From contig DLQO01000074.1 in the NCBI GenBank assembly GCA_002478765.1, forward strand, positions 1 to 51,097: a stretch of DNA of 51,097 bases, written 5' to 3'. This DNA comes from Flavobacteriales bacterium UBA7430. Its GTDB lineage: Bacteria; Bacteroidota; Bacteroidia; Flavobacteriales; UBA7430. The notes beneath the pieces are model-generated. The model searched no databases. It worked only from the letters and a program-made list of their open reading frames with translations, and was not told the DNA's origin. Position numbers and translations under genes: made by a program. Positions within the stretch are counted from its first letter, which is position 1. Every line of letters begins with the position of its first letter. Positions 35,611-44,833 of this stretch are shown one piece after another.

Positions 35611-37377
35611 ATGAAAGCGCTTCGGCATCTCAACAAATATTTCTGGAAGTATCGATTTCGATTTGTTCTTGGCTTAATTTTCATATTTACTTCGAACATC
35701 TTTGGACTTTACCCACCGATATACATTGGTGAAGTATTTAATATAATTAGCGATGCTTTTGGAAACAAAAACTCCTTGGATGAAACAAATTCTGCCCTTA
35801 TAAAAAATCAATTAGCCTACTATGCTTTTCTGGTTTTGGCGTTTGCTGTCTGTAAAGGATTGTTTATGTTTTTTATGAGGCAAACCATCATCGTCATGTC
35901 CAGAATGATAGAGTATGATTTGAAAAATGAAATATACAACCACTATCAGAAATTGAGTATTTCATTTTACAAGAGAAACAAAACAGGAGACCTTATGAAT
36001 CGCATTAGCGAAGATGTAAGTCGTGTTCGTATGTTCCTAGGCCCTGCAATTCTTTACACCTCTAACCTCATCATTAGTATTTCACTTGTGATACCCAAAA
36101 TGATCAGCATAAGCCCAAAGCTTACGCTTTACGTTTTGAGCCCACTGCCCTTACTTGTGATCGCTATTTATAAAGTAAGTAGTGTCATGAACAAAAAGAG
36201 TGAAATTGTTCAAAGACAGCTCTCAAAGTTATCCAGTATAAGTCAAGAAACGTTTTCAGGGATACGCGTTATAAAATCCTATACACAAGAAGCCTTTGCT
36301 CAAAATCAGTTCATGAATGCGGCAGAGGATTACAAGACAAAAAATCTGTCTCTTGTAAAAGTAAATGCGTTATTTTTTCCATTAATGATTTTGCTCATTG
36401 GGTTAAGTACGCTATTCACCATCTACATCGGGGGCCTTGAAGCTATCGCTGGAAATATTCAAGTAGGACATATCGCTACTTTTGTCATCTATGTAAACAT
36501 GCTAACATGGCCAGTTGCCTCTCTAGGATGGGTCACCTCAATCGTTCAAAGAGCAGCCGCATCTCAAGAACGGATTAACGAATTTTTGAGAGAAGATCCT
36601 GAGGTTAAAAACAACACTACAGAATCAACAAAAATCGAGGGCGACATAGAATTCAACCAAGTTTCTTTCACCTACAGTGACACAGGAATACAGGCACTAA
36701 AAAATGTTTCATTTTCCATAAAACAAGGAGAAACGCTTGGAATCATTGGAAAAATTGGATCTGGTAAAAGCACACTTGCCGAACTACTCTGTAGAATTAA
36801 TGATCCCAACTCTGGAACAATTTCTATCGGTAACAAGAACATCAAAGAATTAAACCTGTTCGACCTGAGAAATGCAGTAGGATATGTTCCTCAAGAAGCA
36901 TTTTTATTCTCCGACACCATCTACAACAACATTGCATTTGGCAGTCATAACTCAGATGATAATACCGTTTACAGGGCTGCTAAGCAAGCAGGAATCTTCG
37001 AAAACATTATGGGTTTTAAGAGGAAATTTGACACACTAATTGGTGAACGAGGAATAACACTATCTGGAGGTCAAAAGCAAAGACTTTCCATAGCTCGAGC
37101 GCTCATTAGAGAGCCTGAATTCATGCTCTTTGATGACTGTTTATCTGCTGTCGATGTCGAAACTGAGGAGCGTATTTTACAAAACATTAAAACGGAAAGT
37201 AAAAACAAGTCTTGTATTATCATTTCTCATCGTGCATCATCAATCAAACACGCTGATCAAATTATTGTATTGAAAGATGGTGAAATTATAGAGCATGGAT
37301 TGCACAAAACACTCATGGATTTAAACGGTGAATACGCCCAAATATTTAACAAACAGCTTGTAGAAGGCAAACAATGA
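35611..37377 (+). CDS. ABC exporter half-transporter (MsbA/YheI-like)
   Basis: A 588-residue exporter half with a six-helix membrane domain (about 15-315) fused to an ATPase domain (about 340-588). Walker A is GKIGSGKST (380-388), the signature is LSGGQ (484-488) and the H-loop is IIISHRA. Walker B reads FMLFDDCLSAVD (504-515): the residue after the Walker B aspartate, normally the catalytic Glu, is Asp509. That change is typical of the degenerate half of heterodimeric exporters such as YheI/YheH, so it may need a partner, none of which is in the window. The substrate is unknown (lipids or drugs in relatives). DUF3276 follows 85 nt downstream on the same strand. Confidence 0.93.
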   Translation: MKALRHLNKYFWKYRFRFVLGLIFIFTSNIFGLYPPIYIGEVFNIISDAFGNKNSLDETNSALIKNQLAYYAFLVLAFAVCKGLFMFFMRQTIIVMSRMIEYDLKNEIYNHYQKLSISFYKRNKTGDLMNRISEDVSRVRMFLGPAILYTSNLIISISLVIPKMISISPKLTLYVLSPLPLLVIAIYKVSSVMNKKSEIVQRQLSKLSSISQETFSGIRVIKSYTQEAFAQNQFMNAAEDYKTKNLSLVKVNALFFPLMILLIGLSTLFTIYIGGLEAIAGNIQVGHIATFVIYVNMLTWPVASLGWVTSIVQRAAASQERINEFLREDPEVKNNTTESTKIEGDIEFNQVSFTYSDTGIQALKNVSFSIKQGETLGIIGKIGSGKSTLAELLCRINDPNSGTISIGNKNIKELNLFDLRNAVGYVPQEAFLFSDTIYNNIAFGSHNSDDNTVYRAAKQAGIFENIMGFKRKFDTLIGERGITLSGGQKQRLSIARALIREPEFMLFDDCLSAVDVETEERILQNIKTESKNKSCIIISHRASSIKHADQIIVLKDGEIIEHGLHKTLMDLNGEYAQIFNKQLVEGKQ

Positions 37378-37462
37378 TGCACCTTTTCTATGTTTTTCTT
37401 TTATATCAGGATAATTTTTACAAGATTTGATGTGCGTTAAGTGGGCAAAATCAAACTAAACC

Positions 37463-37816
37463 ATGGAAGAACAGGATAGAAAATCACAAGAAATCTTCTC
37501 AAAGATATTAAGAGCTGGAAGAAGGACTTATTTTTTTGACGTAAGATCAACACGTGCTGATGACTATTACCTAACCATCACCGAAAGTAAAAAGCATACC
37601 AATGAAGATGGTTCCGCTTATTACAAAAAACATAAAATTTATCTCTACAAGGAAGATTTTCTCAAATTCAAGGAAATGTTTGAAGATGTAACGAAATTTA
37701 TCATCGACGAAAAGGGCGAGGAAATTATCTCTGATTTCGAAACGGACCAAAGCTCCTCAGAAAATTCTGAAAAGGACACGTCATCTTATACGAATATTGA
37801 GTTTGAAGACATTTAA
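37463..37816 (+). CDS. DUF3276/PUR-family nucleic-acid-binding protein
   Basis: A 117-residue protein with one PUR repeat (about 12-95): IFSKILRAGRRTYFFDVRST, YYLTITESKK and KHKIYLYKEDFLKFKEMFEDV give the strand-strand-strand-helix order of PurA-like domains, which bind single-stranded DNA or RNA as dimers. The C-terminal tail (about 96-117) is acidic and rich in Ser. Family members in Bacteroidota are abundant small proteins, and a role as an RNA-binding regulator is plausible by homology. It is convergent with the membrane-anchored unknown that follows. Confidence 0.88.
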   Translation: MEEQDRKSQEIFSKILRAGRRTYFFDVRSTRADDYYLTITESKKHTNEDGSAYYKKHKIYLYKEDFLKFKEMFEDVTKFIIDEKGEEIISDFETDQSSSENSEKDTSSYTNIEFEDI

Positions 37817-37868
37817 TACCACAATAAATACTTCGATTTGACAAATTCAATACCTATTAAGGAAACCC

Positions 37869-38390
37869 TTAATAATTATCTCTCAATTCCTTTTTCAACA
37901 AGCTCAAAGCTTCATCAATCATCCACTTATTTTCCTCGAGAGCACCTTGTATAATTAACTTTCCTAAATCTGTTGCATCAGAATGAGGAGACACCGATGT
38001 TACCTTTTCATTAATCACACCAAGCAATTGATTTTTAGCGTCATTAATTAAACTCCAAGCTTCATCGGAAACATACACTTGCTGTGACATGTTGTGATCA
38101 TATTCACTACGAATGGTTTGTAAAAGAGCTGCATGAAGCGACATAGACTTCATGTTTACTTGCTGAACCCTAGGGATTAAATTAACGGGCTTCATGCGCT
38201 CTAAAAAAAGAGCTAACCTTTCGTATGCCTGCATTCTAAGGGAAATAACCTCCTTCGATATGGACTTTTTGTATTCAAAAACACGACGTGAATGGTCGTG
38301 ATTTAGAACTTTTTTGAGCATGTATACTGCGATCAGTAAGACCAATACAGCTGGCAAAACAAAACCTAGTTGAGAAAAGACATTATCCAT
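37869..38390 (-). CDS. Conserved membrane-anchored protein, function unknown
   Basis: A 173-residue protein with one N-terminal membrane segment (about 9-27; LGFVLPAVLVLLIAVYMLKKV) and a helical cytoplasmic domain. The segment LRMQAYERLALFLERMKPVNLIPR is strikingly well formed and recalls short unknown proteins that I have seen annotated across Flavobacteriia, but I do not know a function. It is followed on the other side by the M43 protease gene (76 nt upstream), with which it may share no operon. Confidence 0.8.
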   Translation of the reverse strand: MDNVFSQLGFVLPAVLVLLIAVYMLKKVLNHDHSRRVFEYKKSISKEVISLRMQAYERLALFLERMKPVNLIPRVQQVNMKSMSLHAALLQTIRSEYDHNMSQQVYVSDEAWSLINDAKNQLLGVINEKVTSVSPHSDATDLGKLIIQGALEENKWMIDEALSLLKKELRDNY

Positions 38391-38466
38391 AGAAATAGTT
38401 TTAGCTAAAATAAAAAATTAGAACTCAAAAATGGAGTACGTAAAAAGTGAGTAAATCAGTAGAAAG

Positions 38467-40533
38467 TTATCGTTGTACCACGAATCGAAGAACCTTTTTA
38501 ACATCTTTAGATTTTACAAAAACAAAATATACTCCTTGATTCAAAGATTCAACAGAAAACTTTAATTCTGAATGATTTCGTGCATCCCATTGTTTCTCCA
38601 TAAATACCTGCCCTAAAATGTTCACTACAGAAACTTCATAATGATTATTCAATTTGTTACCCAAACGAATATTTATCTCTGTATACGTGGGATTTGGATA
38701 CAACAGTAATTTTAAATCTGGAGTATCTTCATAAATTCCAACATCAGTATTTACCGCCAATTCAAATTTAAAATCATCGATATAATAGTGTACTTGTGTC
38801 AAAGAATCTACTTCATCATTGAAAACAATACTACTTAATCTTGTTGGTATATTATGACGATCTATGGACCAATTTGCTTGTTCCTGATCATCAATAGTCA
38901 AAACCACAAGATCTCGATCCATATCTATGAGTTGAACTAAATTAAACCACTGATTTTGTGGGAAATCAAAAGAAATATTTTCCTCACCAACCTTTATGTA
39001 ACCCTGACCATTTGTATGGAACTGCAGCTGGTAAGCAGATTCAGGGTCCGAACAATCAGCGTCGTGATAAACAGTATAGGCAGCACTTCTCCCTGACGGA
39101 ACATACAACTGAAAAGACAAATCAAAAGCATTCTCAACCAAAGATCCGAGATTTCTGGAAAATTGGTTGGAACCGTCTGACCCATTAATCTCCAAGAACT
39201 GACTTCCTTCGGGTGCGTTTTGAGTGTGAATATTTGCAGCAAAAGAATCGGTACAGTATGCTTTCCAAGAATTTGACTGCAAGTACAAAAGAGAGTCTGT
39301 CTGGTAACTTTCAAAGTCATCTGAATCGTATAAGTTACCGTAATAGGAAATATTAAAACTCAAATTCAACTCACGTTCTAAAGAATCTAGAATCGTAACT
39401 GAATAATCACCTGTTGAGAGATTTGTCAAACTATCTATATTTGAACCCGTATCCCAAGCTATTGAGTAAGGCGGTATACCAGATGCGATATTTAAATAAA
39501 TTGCTCCATCATCAATTAGCTCAGAACTGGTATGTTTTACTTGTGGCTCTGCAATTAAGTCAGGTATACCACAGCCGTTAGACTGTAACAATGATTTACG
39601 GTTCGAATAGTAATTCAGTGCAAAATGCATTCTCTCAACTTGACCTTTGCTAAACATCACCATCACAGAGTCATTCACATACTCCATATAATTCATAAAC
39701 ATATCTACAGTCTCACATGAAACTTGTGGATGTTCGGGTATTTCGTAATAGGCTTTCTCAGACACAGGCGTGTCGTCAACACCATCATCAAGTTCACAAC
39801 TACCACTACCAACTCCCCATGGATGATTTAAGTTTAAATAATGACCGATTTCATGAACAGCTGTCTTTCCCATTCCGTATTTAGGGTGATCATTAACTCC
39901 AAAATATTTATAGGAGATAACAAGACCATGCTCATTAGATGAAATGTTTTTTGACGGTGCATGCGAGTAACCTAACACACTAGTTGTTATTTTAGCAACC
40001 CAAATATTTAAATACGAATTGGTATCCCACGCGTCAACCCCACCTTCAGCAGTGTGTTTTACATTATCTAAAGCAGTAGAAAAAGAACTAACTTCTGTGG
40101 AATTACGTGTGATACCAATGGATGCATAACCTTGAGGATCTACGGTAGCTAGGCAGAATTCAATCGATGGGTTCCCTATCTCCGAGTTGAAATAGTCAGG
40201 CGTTTGAATGATGTCATTGTTTGTAGCATTGTAAGACTCATTAAGAATCTCAATTTGACGATAAATTTCTTCATCAGTAATAACCATATCGGTTTGAGAT
40301 TCATTTTTCACTACATGAACAACCACAGGAATGGTATATGTTGAATTAGCTGCCCTTGATTTTTGGTTCTTGAATCTTTGGAAAGCTTCTTCATTCTGTT
40401 GAACGATTTTTTGAAAATCAACAGATTTTAATTGTTCTGTATATACAGAATCAAAATGACAGCGTGGTGTATGATTCTGAGCTTGAACCAGTATGGGCAA
40501 ACAAAAAAGAAACGCCAGTTGGAAGTATCGCAT
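38467..40533 (-). CDS. T9SS-secreted M43 (pappalysin/cytophagalysin) metalloprotease
   Basis: A 688-residue secreted zinc protease. Signal peptide to about residue 19 (ending VQAQ); a propeptide to about 65; a catalytic domain (about 65-320) with the zinc motif H227-E-I-G-H231-x5-H237 and the Met-turn near M283 (FMNYMEY), both hallmarks of the M43 metzincins; beta-sandwich domains (about 325-590) including an apparent PKD-like/SprB-like repeat (SGIPPYSIAWDTGS, LSTGDYSVTILDS); and a type A T9SS sorting domain at the end (about 610-688; LLLYPNPTYTEINIRLGN, LNQGVYFVFVK). It is thus exported by the type IX system and probably degrades extracellular proteins. Confidence 0.95.
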   Translation of the reverse strand: MRYFQLAFLFCLPILVQAQNHTPRCHFDSVYTEQLKSVDFQKIVQQNEEAFQRFKNQKSRAANSTYTIPVVVHVVKNESQTDMVITDEEIYRQIEILNESYNATNNDIIQTPDYFNSEIGNPSIEFCLATVDPQGYASIGITRNSTEVSSFSTALDNVKHTAEGGVDAWDTNSYLNIWVAKITTSVLGYSHAPSKNISSNEHGLVISYKYFGVNDHPKYGMGKTAVHEIGHYLNLNHPWGVGSGSCELDDGVDDTPVSEKAYYEIPEHPQVSCETVDMFMNYMEYVNDSVMVMFSKGQVERMHFALNYYSNRKSLLQSNGCGIPDLIAEPQVKHTSSELIDDGAIYLNIASGIPPYSIAWDTGSNIDSLTNLSTGDYSVTILDSLERELNLSFNISYYGNLYDSDDFESYQTDSLLYLQSNSWKAYCTDSFAANIHTQNAPEGSQFLEINGSDGSNQFSRNLGSLVENAFDLSFQLYVPSGRSAAYTVYHDADCSDPESAYQLQFHTNGQGYIKVGEENISFDFPQNQWFNLVQLIDMDRDLVVLTIDDQEQANWSIDRHNIPTRLSSIVFNDEVDSLTQVHYYIDDFKFELAVNTDVGIYEDTPDLKLLLYPNPTYTEINIRLGNKLNNHYEVSVVNILGQVFMEKQWDARNHSELKFSVESLNQGVYFVFVKSKDVKKVLRFVVQR

Positions 40534-40726
40534 ACAATATAGAAATTACAATGAGTAAAAATACAATTTATTTCATCTTAAAAGTTAAATACTAAATCTA
40601 AGAAAGCATGGAATTGAAAACTCTATGGAATTGAAATATATCGAGTTATTTTTCATCATGGAGTATTTAATATAAGGTCAATCCAAATGTGAATATCATC
40701 GTGAATAAAAGCTCGCTTTCATAAGA

Positions 40727-40754
40727 TTTGTCAAAGGCATTTTAATTACATTTG
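40727..40754 (+). promoter_or_regulatory. Promoter for ftsK
   Basis: TTTG (40727-40730) and TACATTTG (40747-40754) with 16 nt between, one short of the common range. The RNA would start around 40760, just before the ATG at 40770, which makes a TTG start at 40752 very unlikely. The remainder of the 236-bp gap to the M43 gene shows no other clear element. Confidence 0.45.
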
Positions 40755-40769
40755 GATTTATTCAGACAC

Positions 40770-43124
40770 ATGGTAAGAAAGAAAAAAAATAAGTATCCTC
40801 AATTTGGATTAAACACTGACGATAAGACAACCCAAGTCGTACTCGGTTTATTCTTTCTATGCCTATCGCTCATATTTGTCCTTGCATTCATCTCCTTTCT
40901 TTTCAATTGGAAAAATGATTTTGACATCCTGCAACTAAGTATAGGCTCTATTTTGCTTGATTCAAATATTAAGGTAAGCAATGCATTGGGTAATATTGGA
41001 GCTGCACTGGGTCAATTCTTCATTTACAAACATATTGGTGTCGCCTCATTTTTAATTCCATTTTACTTGTTTGTAACGGGACTACAGACCTTCACAAATC
41101 AGTACATTATTAATTTAAAACGCCTCTTTAAAAATACTCTTTTTATGGGGCTTTGGTCAATGGTGTTTTTTGGTTTATTTTTCAGTGAAACAAGTATCTT
41201 ATCTGGTTATTCAGGGACCATCATTTCTTTGTATTTAACTCGACTCATTGGTACTACAGGAGCAAGTTTAATTCTAAGTTTTTCCATGTTTATATTCTTG
41301 GGTCTCTATTACAAATGGACGCCTGAAAAAATTCAAGAATTCTTCAAAAGGAAGGAAAAGCTTACAAACGATTTGGGTACACAAACAATTATTGAGGAAG
41401 ATATACAGGAGCCCTTAACAAGCTCCTTAACAGACTCAGCCAATGATAACGATTTAGGTGAGGTTGAAAGCAACGTCCAAGAAATGTCCATAGAAATGCC
41501 GGAACAAAAAGAAACTTCGGAAACCGTTCACGAAGAAGTTGAAATGGACGTTGAAGTTAAAGACGAAGAAGTGCTTTCCGACAAAGAAGTCAACAAAGCT
41601 TTGGAAGAATTTGGAGAATACGATCCGAAATTAGACTTAGGTCGTTATAAGCATCCAACCATAGACTTAATGATTGAATACCCCAATTCTCAAGTTACAG
41701 TTGACAAAGAGGAGTTGGAAGCCAATAAAAATCAAATTGTTGAAACGCTCAACAACTATAAAATTGAAATTTCGAAGATAAAGGCTACGGTTGGCCCAAC
41801 AGTAACCCTTTATGAAATCGTTCCTGCACCTGGAGTTCGTATTTCCAAGATTAAAGGCTTAGAAAATGATATTGCCTTGAGTTTAGCTGCTCTAGGAATT
41901 CGAATCATAGCACCTCTTCCAGGAAAAGGTACCATTGGGATAGAAGTCCCAAACAGCAAGCCTAGTATTGTATCTATGAAGTCCATATTGGCCTCTGAAA
42001 AATTCCAACATGCCGACTACGAACTGCCCATAGGATTGGGTAAAACCATATCAAATGAAACCTTCGTAGCCGATTTAGCCAAAATGCCCCACCTACTCAT
42101 GGCAGGAGCCACAGGCCAGGGAAAATCGGTAGGTTTAAATGCTATTTTGGCTTCGCTACTTTACAAAAAACACCCCTCACAGCTTAAGTTTGTGTTGGTT
42201 GATCCTAAAAAAGTAGAATTAACCCTTTACAATAAGATTGAGCGACATTTCCTCGCGAAACTTCCCGACTCTGAAGAGGCCATCATAACAGACACCACCA
42301 AAGTTGTAAATACGGTAAATTCCCTGTGTATTGAAATGGATGCTCGATATGATCTGCTCAAAAAAGCTCAGGTTCGTAACATCAAAGAATACAATCACAA
42401 ATTCATAAACCGTAAACTGAATCCTGAAAATGGACATCGTTATTTGCCATATATCGTTCTGGTAATTGATGAATTTGCCGACCTGATCATGACGGCAGGC
42501 AAAGAAATTGAAACCCCAATTGCACGTTTAGCTCAGCTAGCTAGAGCCATAGGTATTCACCTGATTGTAGCCACGCAAAGACCTACAACCAACATCATTA
42601 CGGGAACCATTAAAGCCAACTTCCCTGCTCGTATTGCGTTTCGGGTAACCTCCGTGATTGATTCGAGAACAATTATGGATGCGGCTGGAGCAAACCAATT
42701 GATCGGTCGAGGTGACATGCTAATTTCCGATGGGAACGAAATGACTCGTTTGCAGTGTGCTTTTATAGACACTCCAGAAGTCGAAAAATTAACGGATTTC
42801 ATCGGTTCACAACAAGGATATCCTATAGCATTTGAACTTCCCGAATATGTCGGTGAAGAAGCCAAAGCAATAGGTACTATAGATCTTAACGATCGTGACT
42901 CCTTGTTTAGAGATGCTGCATCTGTCATTGTTATGCACCAACAAGGGTCAGCATCATTACTTCAACGAAAACTTAAATTGGGATACAACAGAGCAGGAAG
43001 AATCATCGATCAACTCGAAGCTGCAGGCATCATTGGTCCTTTTGAAGGAAGTAAAGCTCGACAAGTACTCATTCCTGATGAATATAGCCTTGAGCAACTT
43101 CTGAACGCTGAAACAGAGGACTAA
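40770..43124 (+). CDS. ftsK: DNA translocase FtsK
   Basis: FtsK moves chromosome DNA through the closing septum and supports dimer resolution. The 784-residue protein (ATG at 40770) has four N-terminal membrane helices (about 20-190), an acidic linker (about 200-290), the alpha/beta motor with Walker A GATGQGKS (446-453) and Walker B YIVLVIDEFADL, and a C-terminal gamma winged-helix domain (SLFRDAASVIVMHQQGSASL then RKLKLGYNRAGRIIDQLE) that reads KOPS-type sites. The short linker and four helices are usual for Bacteroidota. lolA follows 74 nt downstream, an arrangement seen in many bacteria. Confidence 0.97.
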   Translation: MVRKKKNKYPQFGLNTDDKTTQVVLGLFFLCLSLIFVLAFISFLFNWKNDFDILQLSIGSILLDSNIKVSNALGNIGAALGQFFIYKHIGVASFLIPFYLFVTGLQTFTNQYIINLKRLFKNTLFMGLWSMVFFGLFFSETSILSGYSGTIISLYLTRLIGTTGASLILSFSMFIFLGLYYKWTPEKIQEFFKRKEKLTNDLGTQTIIEEDIQEPLTSSLTDSANDNDLGEVESNVQEMSIEMPEQKETSETVHEEVEMDVEVKDEEVLSDKEVNKALEEFGEYDPKLDLGRYKHPTIDLMIEYPNSQVTVDKEELEANKNQIVETLNNYKIEISKIKATVGPTVTLYEIVPAPGVRISKIKGLENDIALSLAALGIRIIAPLPGKGTIGIEVPNSKPSIVSMKSILASEKFQHADYELPIGLGKTISNETFVADLAKMPHLLMAGATGQGKSVGLNAILASLLYKKHPSQLKFVLVDPKKVELTLYNKIERHFLAKLPDSEEAIITDTTKVVNTVNSLCIEMDARYDLLKKAQVRNIKEYNHKFINRKLNPENGHRYLPYIVLVIDEFADLIMTAGKEIETPIARLAQLARAIGIHLIVATQRPTTNIITGTIKANFPARIAFRVTSVIDSRTIMDAAGANQLIGRGDMLISDGNEMTRLQCAFIDTPEVEKLTDFIGSQQGYPIAFELPEYVGEEAKAIGTIDLNDRDSLFRDAASVIVMHQQGSASLLQRKLKLGYNRAGRIIDQLEAAGIIGPFEGSKARQVLIPDEYSLEQLLNAETED

Positions 43125-43198
43125 TACAAAGTCTTCTGGCATTGCTATGATCTTATATATTTTTACTTTATTCAATCATCAAAGGTAAACACAACTTC

Positions 43199-43837
43199 AT
43201 GAAAAACATATTCTTACTCTTTGCCCTGATCCCTCTGGGATTTAATTCTATTGCACAAAACATCAGTAACACAACAGCAAAGGCAATCCTTGATGAGGTA
43301 AGTGCAGCAACAAATGCTCTTGAAGCAATTCACATAAACTTTGATTTTACACTAAGCAACTCTAACGAAAACATAAGTGAATCCTCTCCCGGATCATTAA
43401 TCGTTAAAAATGAGCAATACTTACTCACATTCATGGGGATTCGTCAAGTGAGCAATGGTGAAACCATTTGGACCGTTATGGAAGAAGATGAAGAAATTCA
43501 AATTTCAGAAATTGACCTTGATGATGAAGAGGCGCTTACACCATCAAATCTCCTAAAAATGTACGAGAGTGGATTTACTTATGACCTCGGAGATCAAACG
43601 GGGAACCTACAAGTTATCCATCTGCTTCCTGAATATAGAGATGAAGTTGATTATGAGAAAATCGAACTCATTATAGATACAGGAGCAAAACAAATTAAAA
43701 ATATCACACAAATTGGCGAAAACGGAACAAACTCAGAATATACCATACACACCTTTTCCCCACTAATCATTCAAGACTCAGCTTTCATACTTAATGACAA
43801 GGATTTTTCTGGATACGACATCATTGATTTACGATAA
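43199..43837 (+). CDS. LolA-like outer-membrane lipoprotein carrier protein
   Basis: A 212-residue periplasmic protein: signal peptide to about residue 19 (ending SIAQ) and a LolA/LolB-type half-barrel (AKAILDEVSAATNALEAIHINFDFTLS, then GSLIVKNEQYLLTFMGIRQVSNGETIWTV). The position immediately after ftsK supports the LolA assignment, since ftsK-lolA is a common pair. In Bacteroidota, sorting differs from E. coli, so a lipoprotein-ferrying role is by homology only. An acidic loop near residues 95-112 (MEEDEEIQISEIDLDDEE) is typical of the group. Confidence 0.88.
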   Translation: MKNIFLLFALIPLGFNSIAQNISNTTAKAILDEVSAATNALEAIHINFDFTLSNSNENISESSPGSLIVKNEQYLLTFMGIRQVSNGETIWTVMEEDEEIQISEIDLDDEEALTPSNLLKMYESGFTYDLGDQTGNLQVIHLLPEYRDEVDYEKIELIIDTGAKQIKNITQIGENGTNSEYTIHTFSPLIIQDSAFILNDKDFSGYDIIDLR

Positions 43838-43882
43838 ATCATACCTTCGATAATTAGCTCTCGTTTACTTTCTTTACTGCAA

Positions 43883-44737
43883 CTAAAGTTGTTTTTGCAA
43901 GAGATACATCACTCCCATAAGAATACACATACCTTCCACCCCAAGAGTGACATATCTTTCTTTAGAATTCGGATGACTTTTATAAACCAAAAAGGCAGAA
44001 ACCTCGTAGGTAAAATAAACAACAATACCAGACCAAAAATCAATACTATTCTCAAAAAAGCATCGATAAGCAAGTATCAATTCCGCGACTAATAATGCCG
44101 AAATACCAATTCTCCGAGCTCCCACAGGACCAAATAATTGAGGTAAAGTTCTCAGACTCATTTTATCAAAATGTAAATCTCGAATATCAAAGGGTATAGT
44201 TATTGCAAAGACGAATAAAAAACGTTCCAGCAAGGCTAAAGAATCAACTTTGTCAATGGATAAAATTGAGGGCAAACCTTCGGTAACAAAAGCCCAAGTC
44301 ATTGCTATTAAAAATATTTTTAAACAGGGGACATCTCTAAGTCTAACCCAATGTCCAAATGAAGTTTTGTAAACAGGTAAAACATAGGTCACAGAGACTA
44401 TGGACATAGGCAGTAAATAGACCCAAATACTCCTGTACAGAGATGTGAAAAAGTAACAAGCTATAAAGCCTGAAACAATACTCAAAGCCCATAAAAGTTC
44501 TCGATATCTAAAAATGATTTTATGTCGATTAGAATCCCCCTCCATGACCATTGGATGAACACGAACCAAACGAATGAAATTATAAATGAAAAGCGTTGAG
44601 AAAAAAACAAAACCCAACAAATCATCACATCTAAGTTGCCTAATATCAAGACTTACCCATGTTAATACAAGGACTCCAAAAGACACGTAAATGTTGCTTG
44701 AAACTAATAAATCTAAGGCTTTAAAGACAAATTTCAT
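43883..44737 (-). CDS. UbiA-like prenyltransferase-fold membrane protein
   Basis: A 284-residue integral membrane protein with about eight to nine helices. The second Asp-rich motif of UbiA prenyltransferases is seen as IPFDIRDLHFDK (about 197-208), but the first motif (NDxxDxxxD) is missing: the equivalent position reads IYNFIRLVRVHP (about 51-62). It may be a diverged UbiA-fold enzyme with altered chemistry, or inactive. Translation begins at ATG 44737, because the slightly longer frame would need TTG at 44746. It is divergent from gcvP and convergent with the LolA-like gene. Confidence 0.72.
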   Translation of the reverse strand: MKFVFKALDLLVSSNIYVSFGVLVLTWVSLDIRQLRCDDLLGFVFFSTLFIYNFIRLVRVHPMVMEGDSNRHKIIFRYRELLWALSIVSGFIACYFFTSLYRSIWVYLLPMSIVSVTYVLPVYKTSFGHWVRLRDVPCLKIFLIAMTWAFVTEGLPSILSIDKVDSLALLERFLFVFAITIPFDIRDLHFDKMSLRTLPQLFGPVGARRIGISALLVAELILAYRCFFENSIDFWSGIVVYFTYEVSAFLVYKSHPNSKERYVTLGVEGMCILMGVMYLLQKQL

Positions 44738-44833
44738 ACTGTTCAAAAGTACTTATATTTTCGTCGATAGTAATCGATTACAGCAATCATAATTTCTTAA
44801 TTTTAACGCATCAAACTACATCATAACTAAAGA

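Noticed and set aside
37855..37874. Hairpin (8-bp TATTAAGG/CCTTAATA) between the PUR gene and the membrane-anchored unknown, as a terminator.
   Set aside because: It is AT-rich, lacks a T tract on either strand and overlaps the stop codon of the minus-strand gene.
40752..40769. TTG start codon for ftsK, six codons before the ATG.
   Set aside because: It overlaps the predicted -7 promoter box, so the region would not be transcribed; the ATG at 40770 is preferred. Similar TTG extensions before mqnA, prfC and the UbiA-like gene were dropped for ATG starts.
44747..44833. Glycine riboswitch upstream of gcvP.
   Set aside because: The gap is only 87-96 bp and holds none of the conserved paired aptamer elements.
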